Shown: positions 17,493 to 27,426 of the stretch, piece after piece | Numbering within the stretch: the stretch's first letter is position 1 | Layout: every line of letters starts with the position of its first letter | DNA from: UBA6265 sp964526965 | Lineage (GTDB): Bacteria; Chloroflexota; Chloroflexia; Thermomicrobiales; UBA6265 | Direction: 5' to 3' | NCBI GenBank assembly: GCA_964526965.1 | Contig: CAZGML010000013.1 | Coordinates: 1-64,000, forward strand | DNA length: 64,000 nt | Notes under the pieces: model-generated | What the model was told of the DNA's origin: nothing | What the model saw: the letters and a program-made list of their open reading frames with translations, nothing else | Databases searched by the model: none | Position numbers and translations under genes: made by a program

Positions 17493-18211
17493 TCAGCCGT
17501 CGCAAGCTCGCCGTTGGCAGTCTCGCTGGAGCACTCTTTGGTCTCTCCGGCGTCGCCTTGTTGCGAAACGACGCTTCCATCCGATTCATGGGTCAGGGCA
17601 ACACGATCATCGCCCTGCTGGATACATCGAGGGAGCGTGTTCTGTTTGTGCTGGGAGAGCAGAACGAAGGACTACTCGAGAAATTGAACGGTCTCACCAC
17701 AGCAGGTAATTCCCGCATCGACCTCGTGGTCGCCACTCACCGGATTCTCACCACGCAAGCCGGCCGGAAGCATCTCCGACCCGATTTGCCCCCGACTCTC
17801 GCGATGCAAACCAGTAGCTCCCTCCCGCCGCTACGCGGTCAGGTGACCACTGCTCTGGATTCAACGACAGTGGAAATCGGCGAAGAGACGATGATCGAAG
17901 TCGAGGTAGCCGGAAGCGATCCTGACCATCCGGACTTCCTGGTAACTATCCTTTGCCAGGGTGCCGATATCGTGTTTACGAACAGCAAGTCCGGTCTGAG
18001 GCTCATGAAAGATCCAACGTGTGACTTACTGGCCTTACCCGGGTCGGCGGATGCGATCACGGGTAGCTACATAAGCCCGAAACTGCTTGTCACCAACGCA
18101 CCGATGCCGGAGCTCGATGGGGATCAACTCGAGGTATTTCCTAGTGATCCGTCGGTGGTCAGAATCGGGAACGGCGGAATCTCTGTGCGGGACGATCAGC
18201 TTTCGTCCTGA
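17489..18211 (+). CDS. Exported protein with weak metallo-beta-lactamase-like features
   Basis: A 240-residue protein starting at GTG, again overlapping the preceding stop (GTGA). The N terminus SRRKLAVGSLAGALFGLSGVALL looks like a signal or membrane anchor with a twin-arginine. The body has FMGQGNTIIALL and RIDLVVATHRI, resembling the strand patterns of ComEC-type metallo-beta-lactamase domains, but the HxHxDH metal motif is absent. If related, it would be a non-catalytic relative. This is a low-confidence resemblance; function is unknown. The last 16 bases overlap the convergent cvpA-like gene. Confidence 0.6.
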   Translation: MISRRKLAVGSLAGALFGLSGVALLRNDASIRFMGQGNTIIALLDTSRERVLFVLGEQNEGLLEKLNGLTTAGNSRIDLVVATHRILTTQAGRKHLRPDLPPTLAMQTSSSLPPLRGQVTTALDSTTVEIGEETMIEVEVAGSDPDHPDFLVTILCQGADIVFTNSKSGLRLMKDPTCDLLALPGSADAITGSYISPKLLVTNAPMPELDGDQLEVFPSDPSVVRIGNGGISVRDDQLSS

Positions 18212-19068
18212 TCTTTCATCCAGTCTGCCAAGACATTTTTGCCGGAATCAGACTCGTTCCGTCGTTCGGAACGCTCCTCGCTTTGGGCACGCCTGCTGGC
18301 ACGACGCGCGCTGCGCTGTTGCGCCGGGGTCGCATCCGGCCACGTTTGCCGCCATCCAGAACCGTAGGTGGACGGGTCGGGTCGCGTAGGCTCTTCCGAT
18401 TCCTGCCAGCTCTGCGCCTCCAGAATCCTTACGGGCCCGTACGTTTCGCGCCGCTCGCTGGCCGCATCATCGTCCTCTACACGATAGGGTCGGGTATCCA
18501 CCGGATGCTGTTGGTACAGGTTGGAAGCGGGTGCTTGCCATGCCTGGGCATCATCGGAGCGATCGCGCACGAACATCCCGAAGATCGTCGCGATCCCGAC
18601 ACCGAAGGTCGCTATCAGCAGCACGGTACCAAAACCATCGCTCAAAGAACGGGCAATAATGCCATTGGTTACCGGCTCGACATTACCCGTCGGTACGATG
18701 AATTCCCCATAGATATTGATGAGGAAACCGGTTGCGATCATGGCGTTAAACAGAGCCAGGTAGGCTCCGTAGAGCCGTCCACCCGGGCCAGGTTTGTACG
18801 TGAATGCTGCACTTCCGCCGTATCCGATCAATGCCGTAATGCCGAATGTGATGACCGTACTCATGAGAAATGCAGCTGCCCCTTCGTTCATATCGAAGAG
18901 GCGCTCAAACAGCGTTCCCCAATTCTCGCCCCAGGATTGGGCCATCAGTATCCCGAGTAACAACCCGCCAGAAACGCACATTTCTCGCAGCCCACCTCGG
19001 TAAAATCCGATTGGCACCATCATCAAAAAGATGATTACAAGCAAGAAATCAAGAACGAATGCGCCCAC
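18196..19068 (-). CDS. CvpA family membrane protein
   Basis: A 290-residue protein with four predicted hydrophobic segments in its first 180 residues, starting FVLDFLLVIIFLMMVPIGFYRG, which is the CvpA/colicin V production signature. The C-terminal 110 residues are hydrophilic, rich in Arg, Ser, Glu and Asp, and probably cytosolic. The start is the GTG that shares one base with the maltokinase stop (TAGTG); this implies translational coupling to an alpha-glucan operon, which is unexpected. CvpA proteins are linked to envelope homeostasis; the exact role here is unknown. Confidence 0.75.
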   Translation of the reverse strand: MGAFVLDFLLVIIFLMMVPIGFYRGGLREMCVSGGLLLGILMAQSWGENWGTLFERLFDMNEGAAAFLMSTVITFGITALIGYGGSAAFTYKPGPGGRLYGAYLALFNAMIATGFLINIYGEFIVPTGNVEPVTNGIIARSLSDGFGTVLLIATFGVGIATIFGMFVRDRSDDAQAWQAPASNLYQQHPVDTRPYRVEDDDAASERRETYGPVRILEAQSWQESEEPTRPDPSTYGSGWRQTWPDATPAQQRSARRASRRAQSEERSERRNESDSGKNVLADWMKDQDES

Positions 19069-20453
19069 TATTCGATCTCCTCGGTATCCACGAGGCGAAG
19101 CAGTGCGGTGAGCGGAATCCACAGCCAGTCTGGTCGGTTGTTCATTTCATACCTGAGTTCATACAACGCCTTCTCGGCGATCATCAGGTTGAGCACGCTT
19201 GTGAACGCGTCATCCTTCGCGGGAACCAGTGGCAGCGAGGAGGATGCAATCGCTTCACGATACGAGGCTACGAACGCCTCGGTCATATCCTTCACGCACG
19301 CAGCGATATCAGCGCGCTCCTGATCGTCATCGATCTCTTGCATTACCGATGCGCCGGCGTAGTCAAACGAGCGCACCATACCGGCAACATCCTTGAGCGC
19401 GGGGAACTTCTGTCGACGCTCGGTCATTGTACGGCTGGGCTCGCCCTCGAAGTCCATGATGACGAAATCGTCGTCTGGCGTCCGTAACGTCTGACCAAGA
19501 TGGTAATCGCCATGCACGCGTATCATCACCGTATCGACCAAACTCCACGCGTCGGCCATCATCAGGCCAAGCCGCTTGTGAAGGTGCTCGACCTCATCGG
19601 GTTGTAAATGATGCGTGAGGCCCTCAACAGACCCTTCCATCTCGCCGATGATTCGGCGGATGATTACCTGCGCGTGGGACTCCTCAATTAGCTCTGGCTC
19701 AAAGTGGGGATCATCGAAATCCTGAGCAAGCGCCAGGTGCAACTCTCCGGTTCGCTTTCCGAGAAGATGGGCAGCATCCGTCAAGCCACTTCGTCGATCA
19801 GGCTGACCCAACTGCTCCAGCATCCACACCCAGCCATCCCCGGAATTCGGTACGAACTGTTGCAATGCGGCGATATCTATTCGCTCGCCGTTTAGTTCTA
19901 GCTGGATGATCCCGTATAGATCCGGCGAGTTGTCATACTGCTCCACCTTCATCAGGTGCGCGCCGATTTCGAGATCCGGGTTCACCCCCGACTGTACCCG
20001 CCGAAAGAGTTTGGCAATGGCTTTATTGCCGAAGATAACACTGGAATTACTTTGCTCGCCTGATATGAGGCGAATATCGCCATCACGAAGTCCGGACAGC
20101 TCTGGCGACGAACCGCCAATCTCTCGCCAACGCCAGATTCCATCGCCTGAAATCTCGCGATTCTCCCTAAATCCATCAACGAACCAGCGCAAAACATCGA
20201 TATTCGCTGTCGCATCTCGCTCAGAGAGGGGACCGTCGCCATCCATAATCGGGACGAAATAAAGACTTGGCTCACCCCACTCGTGCTCGAACTGAACCAG
20301 CGGGAACAAAAGCGGCTGTCCGGCAACATCCACGGTATCCATTACCAGCACGCGGAGATCAGAGACAGGCCGTGCCTTATCGCCAAACCAGCGACGGCTG
20401 GTAAGCCAATCGAGCCCGATCCGGAATTGCTGCTCCAGGTGTTCGCGCTGCAT
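19068..20453 (-). CDS. mak: Maltokinase
   Basis: Maltokinase (Pep2/Mak) phosphorylates maltose to maltose-1-phosphate with ATP, supplying GlgE. The 461-residue protein starts with a Mak-type N-terminal cap (LTSRRWFGDKARPV) and then has a choline/aminoglycoside kinase fold, with the catalytic loop RVHGDYHLGQT and the metal-binding DFEGEP. It lies 14 bases after treS. In actinobacteria Mak can be fused to TreS; here they are separate. The cvpA-like gene starts at its stop codon. Confidence 0.93.
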   Translation of the reverse strand: MQREHLEQQFRIGLDWLTSRRWFGDKARPVSDLRVLVMDTVDVAGQPLLFPLVQFEHEWGEPSLYFVPIMDGDGPLSERDATANIDVLRWFVDGFRENREISGDGIWRWREIGGSSPELSGLRDGDIRLISGEQSNSSVIFGNKAIAKLFRRVQSGVNPDLEIGAHLMKVEQYDNSPDLYGIIQLELNGERIDIAALQQFVPNSGDGWVWMLEQLGQPDRRSGLTDAAHLLGKRTGELHLALAQDFDDPHFEPELIEESHAQVIIRRIIGEMEGSVEGLTHHLQPDEVEHLHKRLGLMMADAWSLVDTVMIRVHGDYHLGQTLRTPDDDFVIMDFEGEPSRTMTERRQKFPALKDVAGMVRSFDYAGASVMQEIDDDQERADIAACVKDMTEAFVASYREAIASSSLPLVPAKDDAFTSVLNLMIAEKALYELRYEMNNRPDWLWIPLTALLRLVDTEEIE

Positions 20454-20467
20454 GGTGCTCCTTCACA

Positions 20468-22120
20468 CTACTGCTCTTGTGGCTTCTCCAGCCGGAACCA
20501 GTAGAACGCATGTGGGCCAAAGGTCATGAAATACGGTAGGTCGCCGATCATCGGGAAGCGAGCCTCGCCAATGAGTTCCACCGGCACGTACCCGTCCCAT
20601 TCGGAGAGGTCGATCTCTGCCGCCTGTACGAAACGGCTCAGGTTCACGGCGCAGAGCAGGATCTCGTTCTCCCATTCTCGCAGGTAAACGAGGATCTTCT
20701 GGTTCTCCGGATGCAGGAAACGGATTGACCCTCGCCCGAACGCCTTGTGGCGCTTGCGCACGACGATCATGCGCTTCATCCAGTGCAACAGACTGGTCGG
20801 CACCCGTTGCTGCGCTTCCACATTCACCGCCTGGTAGCCATAGACCGGATCCGTAATCACCGGGAAATAGAGCGCAGCAGAATCTGCCTTACTAAAGCCT
20901 GCGTTGCGGTCTCCGTTCCATTGCATGGGCGTGCGCACACCGTTGCGGTCACCAAGGTAGATATTATCGCCCATACCGATTTCATCGCCGTAGTAGATAA
21001 CCGGTGTTCCCGGCATGCTGAAGAGCAGCGAGTTGAGCATCTCAATCTGGCGGCGACCATTATCCAGCAGCGGCGCGAGTCGGCGGCGGATACCGACGTT
21101 GATACGCATGCGCGGATCCTTGGCGTACTCAAAGTACATGTAGTCACGCTCTTCATCAGTCACCATTTCGAGCGTGAGTTCATCGTGGTTCCGTAAGAAA
21201 ATCGCCCACTGGTTGTGATCAGATATCTCCGGCGTGTTCTCCATAATCTCCACAATTGGCGTGCGGCTCTCCTGGCGCATGGCCATATACATACGAGGCA
21301 TCAAGGGAAAGTGGAACGCCATGTGGAATTCTGGGTCGTCGTCGGTCCCAAAGTATTCGACCACGTCATTCGGCCACTGGTTCGCCTCTGCCAGCAGGAT
21401 CGCGCCCGGATATTCGACATCGATCATCTGTCGAGTCTTTTTGAGGAAGTCATGTGTTTCCGGGAGGTTCTCGTTGATCGTGCCCTCACGCTCGAACAGG
21501 TATGGCACGGCATCGCACCGAAACCCGTCCAGCCCGAGATCCATCCAGAACCGCACGACATTGAGCATCTCCTCCTGAACGTCGGGATTGTCGTAATTCA
21601 GGTCTGGCTGGTGGCTAAAGAACCGATGCCAAAAGTACTGCCCGGCTTCCTGGTCGAACGTCCAGTTGCTCGTTTCTGTATCGGTAAAAATGATGCGCGT
21701 TCCGCTATAGCGATCGGGATCATCGGACCAGACATAGTAATCACGCTTCGGTGAATCCGGGTTGGAGCGCGCCTCCTGGAACCACTCATGTTGATCACTG
21801 GTGTGGTTCATTACCAGGTCGGCAATCACGCGGATGCCGCGTTCGTGGGCACTATCGACGAAGCGGCGGAAATCCTCCACCGTGCCGTAATCCGGGTTAA
21901 TACTGACAAAGTCAGAGATATCGTACCCATCATCTCGTTGAGGGGAAGGGTACATAGGCATAACCCAGATGCAATCTACCCCGAGCCCCTCGATGTAATC
22001 GAGTTGATCAGTCAGGCCAGGGAAATCCCCTATCCCATCGCCTGTTGCATCCATATAGCTTTTAACCGGGATTTGGTAGAAAACCGCATCCTTGAACCAC
22101 ATATCATCTCGGGTCAACAT
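20468..22120 (-). CDS. treS: Trehalose synthase (maltose alpha-D-glucosyltransferase)
   Basis: TreS interconverts maltose and trehalose by a GH13 mechanism. The 550 residues begin with MWFKDAVFYQ and carry the GH13 catalytic set: nucleophile Asp in GFRCDAV, acid/base Glu in LLAEANQ, and stabilising Asp in RNHDELT. A GAGGGAGGGGA ribosome site precedes the ATG. It is followed immediately by maltokinase, the normal order of the GlgE pathway. No trehalose hydrolase or OtsAB is visible. Confidence 0.95.
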   Translation of the reverse strand: MLTRDDMWFKDAVFYQIPVKSYMDATGDGIGDFPGLTDQLDYIEGLGVDCIWVMPMYPSPQRDDGYDISDFVSINPDYGTVEDFRRFVDSAHERGIRVIADLVMNHTSDQHEWFQEARSNPDSPKRDYYVWSDDPDRYSGTRIIFTDTETSNWTFDQEAGQYFWHRFFSHQPDLNYDNPDVQEEMLNVVRFWMDLGLDGFRCDAVPYLFEREGTINENLPETHDFLKKTRQMIDVEYPGAILLAEANQWPNDVVEYFGTDDDPEFHMAFHFPLMPRMYMAMRQESRTPIVEIMENTPEISDHNQWAIFLRNHDELTLEMVTDEERDYMYFEYAKDPRMRINVGIRRRLAPLLDNGRRQIEMLNSLLFSMPGTPVIYYGDEIGMGDNIYLGDRNGVRTPMQWNGDRNAGFSKADSAALYFPVITDPVYGYQAVNVEAQQRVPTSLLHWMKRMIVVRKRHKAFGRGSIRFLHPENQKILVYLREWENEILLCAVNLSRFVQAAEIDLSEWDGYVPVELIGEARFPMIGDLPYFMTFGPHAFYWFRLEKPQEQ

Positions 22121-22283
22121 GTGGCGTCCCCTCCCTCATGCATTTCAACGGGTGAATCCGTGCTCAATTCTCGTCTCCCCACCGCCTCAATGCAGGTGCG
22201 GTTTGTGATGTTCAGCATAATGAGTTTACTGCGCGTGCGCATACAATTGTGCGCTCCAGATGACGGGCTCAACTTACCGGCGG

Positions 22284-24284
22284 TTACAGCACCATATCGA
22301 CGTACTCAACGTGCTGCCACGGACGGATGTGCAAGATCACTGCCGGGTTGACCTTTGGATCGAGCGTGAGCTCGTGCCAGGCGCCAGTCCAGCTATGCAC
22401 CTGGTCGCCGTTCAGCACATCCACTGCCAGGTACTGGTGCTCATCTGCAATTCCCCAATCACCGATCGGCAAATCAAACCAGGCACTTTGGGTTTCGAAC
22501 GGGTTTAGGTTGCACAGCACAACCACGATATCGTCGTTATCCTCGGTACGCTTTGCGTAACCGATGATGTTATCGTTCTGCACTTCGAAGAACTGGAGGT
22601 TGTCGTACTCCTGCAGGGCGGGATGTTCCTCGCGGATCGCGTTAAGGCGAGCGATATAGTCGGAGATGTTCCCTTCGCGATCCCAGTCCCACACCTTGTA
22701 CTCGTACTTCTCGGAGTTAAGGTACTCTTCCTTTCCCGGTACCGGAGTGCTCTCACACAGTTCGAAACCACTGTAAATTCCGTAGACGCTGGACAGCGTC
22801 GCCGCCAGTACGACCCGGTACTTGAACGATGGTTCCCCGCCGATCTGCAAGATCGTCGGGTTGATGTCATGCGTATTAGTGAAGAAATTCCCGCGGAAGA
22901 AATCTTCCATCCCGGTTTGGGTGAGTTCGGTGGCGTATTCAACGAGCTCATGTTTGTAGTTGCGCCATGTGAAATAGGTGTAACTCTGGGCGAACCCTGC
23001 CTTGGCGAGAGCCTTCATCACCTTGGGACGTGTAAACGCCTCGGAGAGGAAGATCACTTCCGGATTGGTCTCGTGCACCTTGGCGATGAGCCACTCCCAG
23101 AACGCGGTTGGTTTCGTGTGCGGGTTGTCCACCCTGATGCTCTTTACCCCGTGCTCAACCCAGAGCATGACGATGCGATAGATTTCCTCATAAAGTTCGC
23201 GCCATTTGTCCTGGTTGAAGTTGACGGGATAGATATCTTCGTATTTTTTTGGCGGATTCTCCGCGTACTTTATTGAGCCGTCCGGACGGATAAAAAACCA
23301 TTCCGGATGTTCAGTGACCCACGGATGATCCGGAGACACCTGTATGGCGAGGTCGAGTGCAATCTCCATGCCGTATTCCGCCGCCATTGCTACGAGGGCG
23401 TCGAAATCATCCCATGTGCCCAGCGAGGGCTCTATGGCATCGTGGCCGCCATCCTTGCTGCCGATAGCGTAAGGAACACCAGGGTCTCCCGGCTTGCTTA
23501 CAACGCTGTTGTTTTTACCTTTGCGGTTTGTTTCGCCAATGGGATGTATTGGCGTGAAATAGAGAACGTTAAAGCCCATCTTCTTGATGCGGGGAAGCTG
23601 GGCTTCCACATCCTTAAACGTGGCGCTTTGGCCCTCTACGGTCCCGGCGCTACGAGGGAACATGCTGTACCAGGCGGCGAATCGCGCTCGCACCCGATCC
23701 ACATAGACCGGATAAGGCCCGGCAACGGCAGCGTGATCCCGTTCTGCATTGCGATAAACGAGTTCCGCGAGACCATCACCGAGCATTAGTTCTGCCGCTG
23801 CAGCCTGGCCGTCTTCTCCGTCAACGGATTCCAGTATCTTCTTCATTTCCTGACGGTCGTCGTCAGAAGCGCGGCCAAACGTTTCCTCTACGATATAGCG
23901 GCCCTCAAGTAGCTCACTCGAGACATCCAGCCCGGCATCGACCTTCTTGCGCAGTTCAATTCGCCAACTCTCAAAGTGATCCGGCCAGGCCATAACGCGG
24001 AACTCAGCGGCACCGATCGTATCGACCGTGATACTCCCGGACCAGACATCGTTATCGCCTTTGATCATCGGTGCTTCGCGCCAGTCATCCTCCCCGCGCT
24101 GTTTCAACTGGATGACGGCAGCGATCTCATCATGTCCCTCACGAAAGATATCGGCGGTGATATCGATGCGGTCTCCCTCTTCGCGTTTGAGGGCGTAGCG
24201 GCCGCAATCGATTACTGGTTGCACATTTTCAATGAGCACGCCACTCGGCGCTTCATCGAGCATCTGGAGATCTGGAGAAGTCAT
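22284..24284 (-). CDS. glgE: Alpha-1,4-glucan:maltose-1-phosphate maltosyltransferase
   Basis: GlgE extends alpha-1,4-glucans using maltose-1-phosphate. The 666-residue GH13 subfamily 3 enzyme has an N-terminal beta-sandwich and inserted helical domain, then the catalytic core with nucleophile Asp in IRVDNPHTKP and acid/base Glu in FLSEAFTRPK. I chose the ATG of MTSPDLQML; an in-frame start further upstream (24341) lies in a probable promoter. It leads an operon with treS and mak. Confidence 0.95.
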   Translation of the reverse strand: MTSPDLQMLDEAPSGVLIENVQPVIDCGRYALKREEGDRIDITADIFREGHDEIAAVIQLKQRGEDDWREAPMIKGDNDVWSGSITVDTIGAAEFRVMAWPDHFESWRIELRKKVDAGLDVSSELLEGRYIVEETFGRASDDDRQEMKKILESVDGEDGQAAAAELMLGDGLAELVYRNAERDHAAVAGPYPVYVDRVRARFAAWYSMFPRSAGTVEGQSATFKDVEAQLPRIKKMGFNVLYFTPIHPIGETNRKGKNNSVVSKPGDPGVPYAIGSKDGGHDAIEPSLGTWDDFDALVAMAAEYGMEIALDLAIQVSPDHPWVTEHPEWFFIRPDGSIKYAENPPKKYEDIYPVNFNQDKWRELYEEIYRIVMLWVEHGVKSIRVDNPHTKPTAFWEWLIAKVHETNPEVIFLSEAFTRPKVMKALAKAGFAQSYTYFTWRNYKHELVEYATELTQTGMEDFFRGNFFTNTHDINPTILQIGGEPSFKYRVVLAATLSSVYGIYSGFELCESTPVPGKEEYLNSEKYEYKVWDWDREGNISDYIARLNAIREEHPALQEYDNLQFFEVQNDNIIGYAKRTEDNDDIVVVLCNLNPFETQSAWFDLPIGDWGIADEHQYLAVDVLNGDQVHSWTGAWHELTLDPKVNPAVILHIRPWQHVEYVDMVL

Positions 24285-24311
24285 CGATCCACGCCTTTCA
24301 TACGGGATGAT

Positions 24312-24341
24312 CGTATAAACAACCCGCACAGTTAGAAGCAA
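24312..24341 (-). promoter_or_regulatory. Putative glgE promoter
   Basis: On the minus strand TTGCTT (24341-24336) and TATACG (24317-24312) are spaced by 18 bases and lie about 30 bases ahead of the glgE start. The match is fair rather than strong. Confidence 0.4.
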
Positions 24342-24449
24342 GAATCACCATCTGCGACGATCGACTTGCCTGTCAGCGCGAGTACACTTAACACTGTAAC
24401 TGGCATTAATCATGCCTACGTCCCGAAACACGTTCAAGCCGGAGTATCG

Positions 24450-24986
24450 ATGCTGATGTCCCGCTCACTTTTCTCCCAACGCATTCTCCCCTTTCTCATC
24501 CTCATTCTCATCGGTGGCATTGTCACTGCGACAGTAGCGCTGCAGACCGTCAACGTGCAGGAGATCGATATTGAAAGCACGGAGCTTACCGTTGACGAAG
24601 AGGCGTATTATGAGTACGTATCTCCCCGCATGGAGATACTTGTTGAAGAAGTGACATCGACGCGCGGAATGGTAGAGAACAAGAGTCGGGATATTATGGC
24701 ACTCACCCGTGCCGGAAACATTATTGAGACGCTGACCGGCGAAATCCGCGCATATGGCGAGGAAAATGGCGTTCCTCCCCTGTTTGCAGATGTTCATACA
24801 CAGATTCTGGAGGCATCAGATACTGTGAACTTCACCTTCCAGGAAGCCCGGACAGCACTAAGGACATTCAACTTTTCCGGTATGAGTGACCTGGTAGCAG
24901 GTTTCGGCGAGGCAGCCGATTCGTTCACAGCATGCAGGGATGACCTCAAAGCCCTGGTACCTGTCGCAGACGAGATGCAGGGATAA
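24450..24986 (+). CDS. Hypothetical membrane-anchored protein
   Basis: A 178-residue protein with a single N-terminal hydrophobic anchor (about residues 12-32, FLILILIGGIVTATVAL) and a mostly acidic, helical extracellular body. I do not recognise a family. A GGAG ribosome site precedes the chosen ATG; a second ATG six bases later is a possible start. It is divergent from glgE and 17 bases ahead of a small gene. Confidence 0.7.
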   Translation: MLMSRSLFSQRILPFLILILIGGIVTATVALQTVNVQEIDIESTELTVDEEAYYEYVSPRMEILVEEVTSTRGMVENKSRDIMALTRAGNIIETLTGEIRAYGEENGVPPLFADVHTQILEASDTVNFTFQEARTALRTFNFSGMSDLVAGFGEAADSFTACRDDLKALVPVADEMQG

Positions 24987-25003
24987 CGAAAGAGAGTAAA
25001 TGC

Positions 25004-25189
25004 ATGCAAATGCAATATGAAGTGCGCTACCTCCTCAATGGCGAGGAGCACACAATAGTCGTCGAGGCCACCTCAGCGGCTGCCGCGTCTGAAACGGTGC
25101 GGACTCAGGTGAGTGGCGAAAACGATGACTTTGAACTCATTCAGGTGCAGTATCTCGAAGAGAAGACTGAAGAAGCACCGAAAGTCTAG
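25004..25189 (+). CDS. Small conserved-looking hypothetical protein
   Basis: A 61-residue soluble, acidic protein (MQMQYEVRYLLNGEEHTIVVE...). The N-terminal half has alternating strand patterns, followed by an Ala-rich helix. It resembles small domains that sit alone in actinobacterial and chloroflexal genomes, but I name no family. A weak AGAGAG precedes the ATG. It lies between the membrane-anchored protein and glgX. Confidence 0.6.
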   Translation: MQMQYEVRYLLNGEEHTIVVEATSAAAASETVRTQVSGENDDFELIQVQYLEEKTEEAPKV

Positions 25190-25243
25190 TTAACACAATG
25201 CAACACAGCTTTATTCGCGCGTATCTTCATGGAGTAGCACTTC

Positions 25244-27421
25244 GTGGTTATACCCTCTGAGATGCAGAAGATTCGTCCTGGCTCTCCTCGTCCCCTCGGT
25301 GCAACAGTCACCCCAGAGGGGACGAATTTTGCCGTGTACTCTTCGGCTGCTACAGCAATTGAAATCTGCCTGTTCGATGACTCAGGCGACGAACCGGTGC
25401 AAACATATACCCTGCCAGCGCAAACCCAACGAGTGTGGCACGGGTTTATTCCTGGCGTGAAGGCCGGTGCCCAATACGGTATCCGCGCCCACGGACCGTG
25501 GGATCCGGAAAACGGCTATCGCTACAACTCTAACAAGTTGCTGGTGGATCCATACGCGCGCGCCCACGTTGGAGAGCCAGTGTGGAACGACGACAGCTTC
25601 GCCCACGTACCAGGCGACGACCTGGTGATGAGCGAAACCCGCAACGATGCCAGCGTGCCGAAGTCGTTGGTAGTGGATGCCCAGTACGACTGGGGTGATG
25701 ATGAGCGCCCCAATACCCCCTGGATCGACACGGTGATCTACGAAGTCCACGTCAAGGGCTTTACCCAACTGCATCCTGATATTCCCGAAGAAATCCGCGG
25801 CACCTACGCCGGTATGGCACATCCTGCAGCAATAGAGCACCTCAAACACCTGGGGGTGACCGCTATCGAACTGTTACCGGTTCACAGTTTCCCCGACGAT
25901 GAGTTCCTCACAGATCAGAACAAGGCCAACTATTGGGGCTACAACACACTGGGCTACTTCGCCCCGGAGACTCGCTACGCGGCAAACAAGGAGCCGGGTG
26001 CGGAGATCAATGAGTTCCGCGATATGGTGAAGGCGTACCACGCTGCCGGAATCGAAGTGATTCTCGATGTGGTTTACAACCACACCTGTGAGGGTAGCGA
26101 ACTCGGGCCAGTACTCTCCTGGCGTGGGCTGGACAATCGGCATTACTACAAGCTTGATCCCGAAAACCTGCGCGTGAACGAGAATTTCACCGGCACCGGT
26201 AACACACTCAATGTCGGTCATCCGCAGACGATGAGCATGGTTCTCGAGTCGTTGCGGTATTGGGTCGAGGAGATGCATGTCGACGGCTTCCGGTTCGATC
26301 TCGCCGTCACACTTGGTCGGGAATACCCGGATTTCGATCCTGACGGTGGGTTCTTTGACGCCGTTTTCACTGATCCGGTGCTCTCAGGTGTGAAGCTCAT
26401 AGCGGAGCCATGGGATACCGGACCTGATGGCTATCAGCTTGGTAAATTCCCATTATCATGGAGCGAGTGGAACGATCGTTTCCGGGACGATGTACGAACG
26501 TTCTGGCAAACAACGCAGCCGATACTTCCGGCGATGGGATATCGCCTTACCGGCTCGTCTGATGTGTTCCAGAACCACGGCCGAAAACCGCGTGCGAGCG
26601 TCAATTTGGTGACCGCGCACGATGGCTTTACCCTCCACGACCTCGTCACATACAGCCGCAAAAACAACATGGCGAACGGCGAGAACAACCAGGACGGGCA
26701 CGACCACAACATCTCTGCGAACTACGGCCATGAGGGAGAAACCGATGATCCTGAGATCAATGCACTCCGGTCGCAGCAGAAGCGGAACATGCTGGCGACG
26801 CTCATGTTCTCGCAAGGGACTCCCATGCTGCTTGGAGGTGACGAGTTCGGACGCACCCAACAAGGCAATAACAATGCCTACGCGCAGGATAACGAGATCA
26901 GCTGGTTCAACTGGAATCACAGTGAGAGCGATAAACAGCTAATCGAATTCACTCGCCGCGCCATCACGATCCGGCAAAAGAACCCGGCCCTCACCCGCGA
27001 GTACTTCTTCAAGGGAATGCCGCAGGAAGAGGGAGAGCTCAAGGACGTCACCTGGTTGCATCCCGAAGGTTGGGAGATGGGACCAGACGACTGGTCTAAC
27101 CCCGATCTGCGCACACTCGGAATGCGTCTGGACGGCAGTGCCATCCAGGAGATCGATGAGATGGGCGATCCCATTGAACCCGCCTCAGTGTTTCTTATAT
27201 TTCACTCAGACGAAGAACCGATTGAGTTCACCTTGCCACTGGTGGAACGCGGCGAGGAGTTGAGTCACTGGGTCGCCCTGCTGAGCACCGCCAGTGAGGA
27301 TGGTTCGGTTTCGTTGAAAGCGAAAGCTGGCGATACCATTGAAGTACCGGCGCGAACTGTTTTGCTGTTCCTGCCGAGCACTGAGCTGGATGGGCTCGAC
27401 TTCGATTTCGGCGGATTTTAA
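25244..27421 (+). CDS. glgX: Glycogen debranching enzyme GlgX
   Basis: GlgX is an isoamylase-type GH13 enzyme that removes alpha-1,6 branches, usually limit-dextrin stubs. The 725 residues contain an N-terminal CBM48-like domain (PLGATVTPEGTNFAVYS), and the catalytic residues in GFRFDLAV (Asp), LIAEPWD (Glu) and VTAHDGFTLHD (Asp). The start is GTG at 25244 with GGAG nine bases before; the ATG at 25262 has no site. It probably recycles glycogen into malto-oligosaccharides for MalQ. Confidence 0.95.
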   Translation: MVIPSEMQKIRPGSPRPLGATVTPEGTNFAVYSSAATAIEICLFDDSGDEPVQTYTLPAQTQRVWHGFIPGVKAGAQYGIRAHGPWDPENGYRYNSNKLLVDPYARAHVGEPVWNDDSFAHVPGDDLVMSETRNDASVPKSLVVDAQYDWGDDERPNTPWIDTVIYEVHVKGFTQLHPDIPEEIRGTYAGMAHPAAIEHLKHLGVTAIELLPVHSFPDDEFLTDQNKANYWGYNTLGYFAPETRYAANKEPGAEINEFRDMVKAYHAAGIEVILDVVYNHTCEGSELGPVLSWRGLDNRHYYKLDPENLRVNENFTGTGNTLNVGHPQTMSMVLESLRYWVEEMHVDGFRFDLAVTLGREYPDFDPDGGFFDAVFTDPVLSGVKLIAEPWDTGPDGYQLGKFPLSWSEWNDRFRDDVRTFWQTTQPILPAMGYRLTGSSDVFQNHGRKPRASVNLVTAHDGFTLHDLVTYSRKNNMANGENNQDGHDHNISANYGHEGETDDPEINALRSQQKRNMLATLMFSQGTPMLLGGDEFGRTQQGNNNAYAQDNEISWFNWNHSESDKQLIEFTRRAITIRQKNPALTREYFFKGMPQEEGELKDVTWLHPEGWEMGPDDWSNPDLRTLGMRLDGSAIQEIDEMGDPIEPASVFLIFHSDEEPIEFTLPLVERGEELSHWVALLSTASEDGSVSLKAKAGDTIEVPARTVLLFLPSTELDGLDFDFGGF

Positions 27422-27426
27422 CGAGT

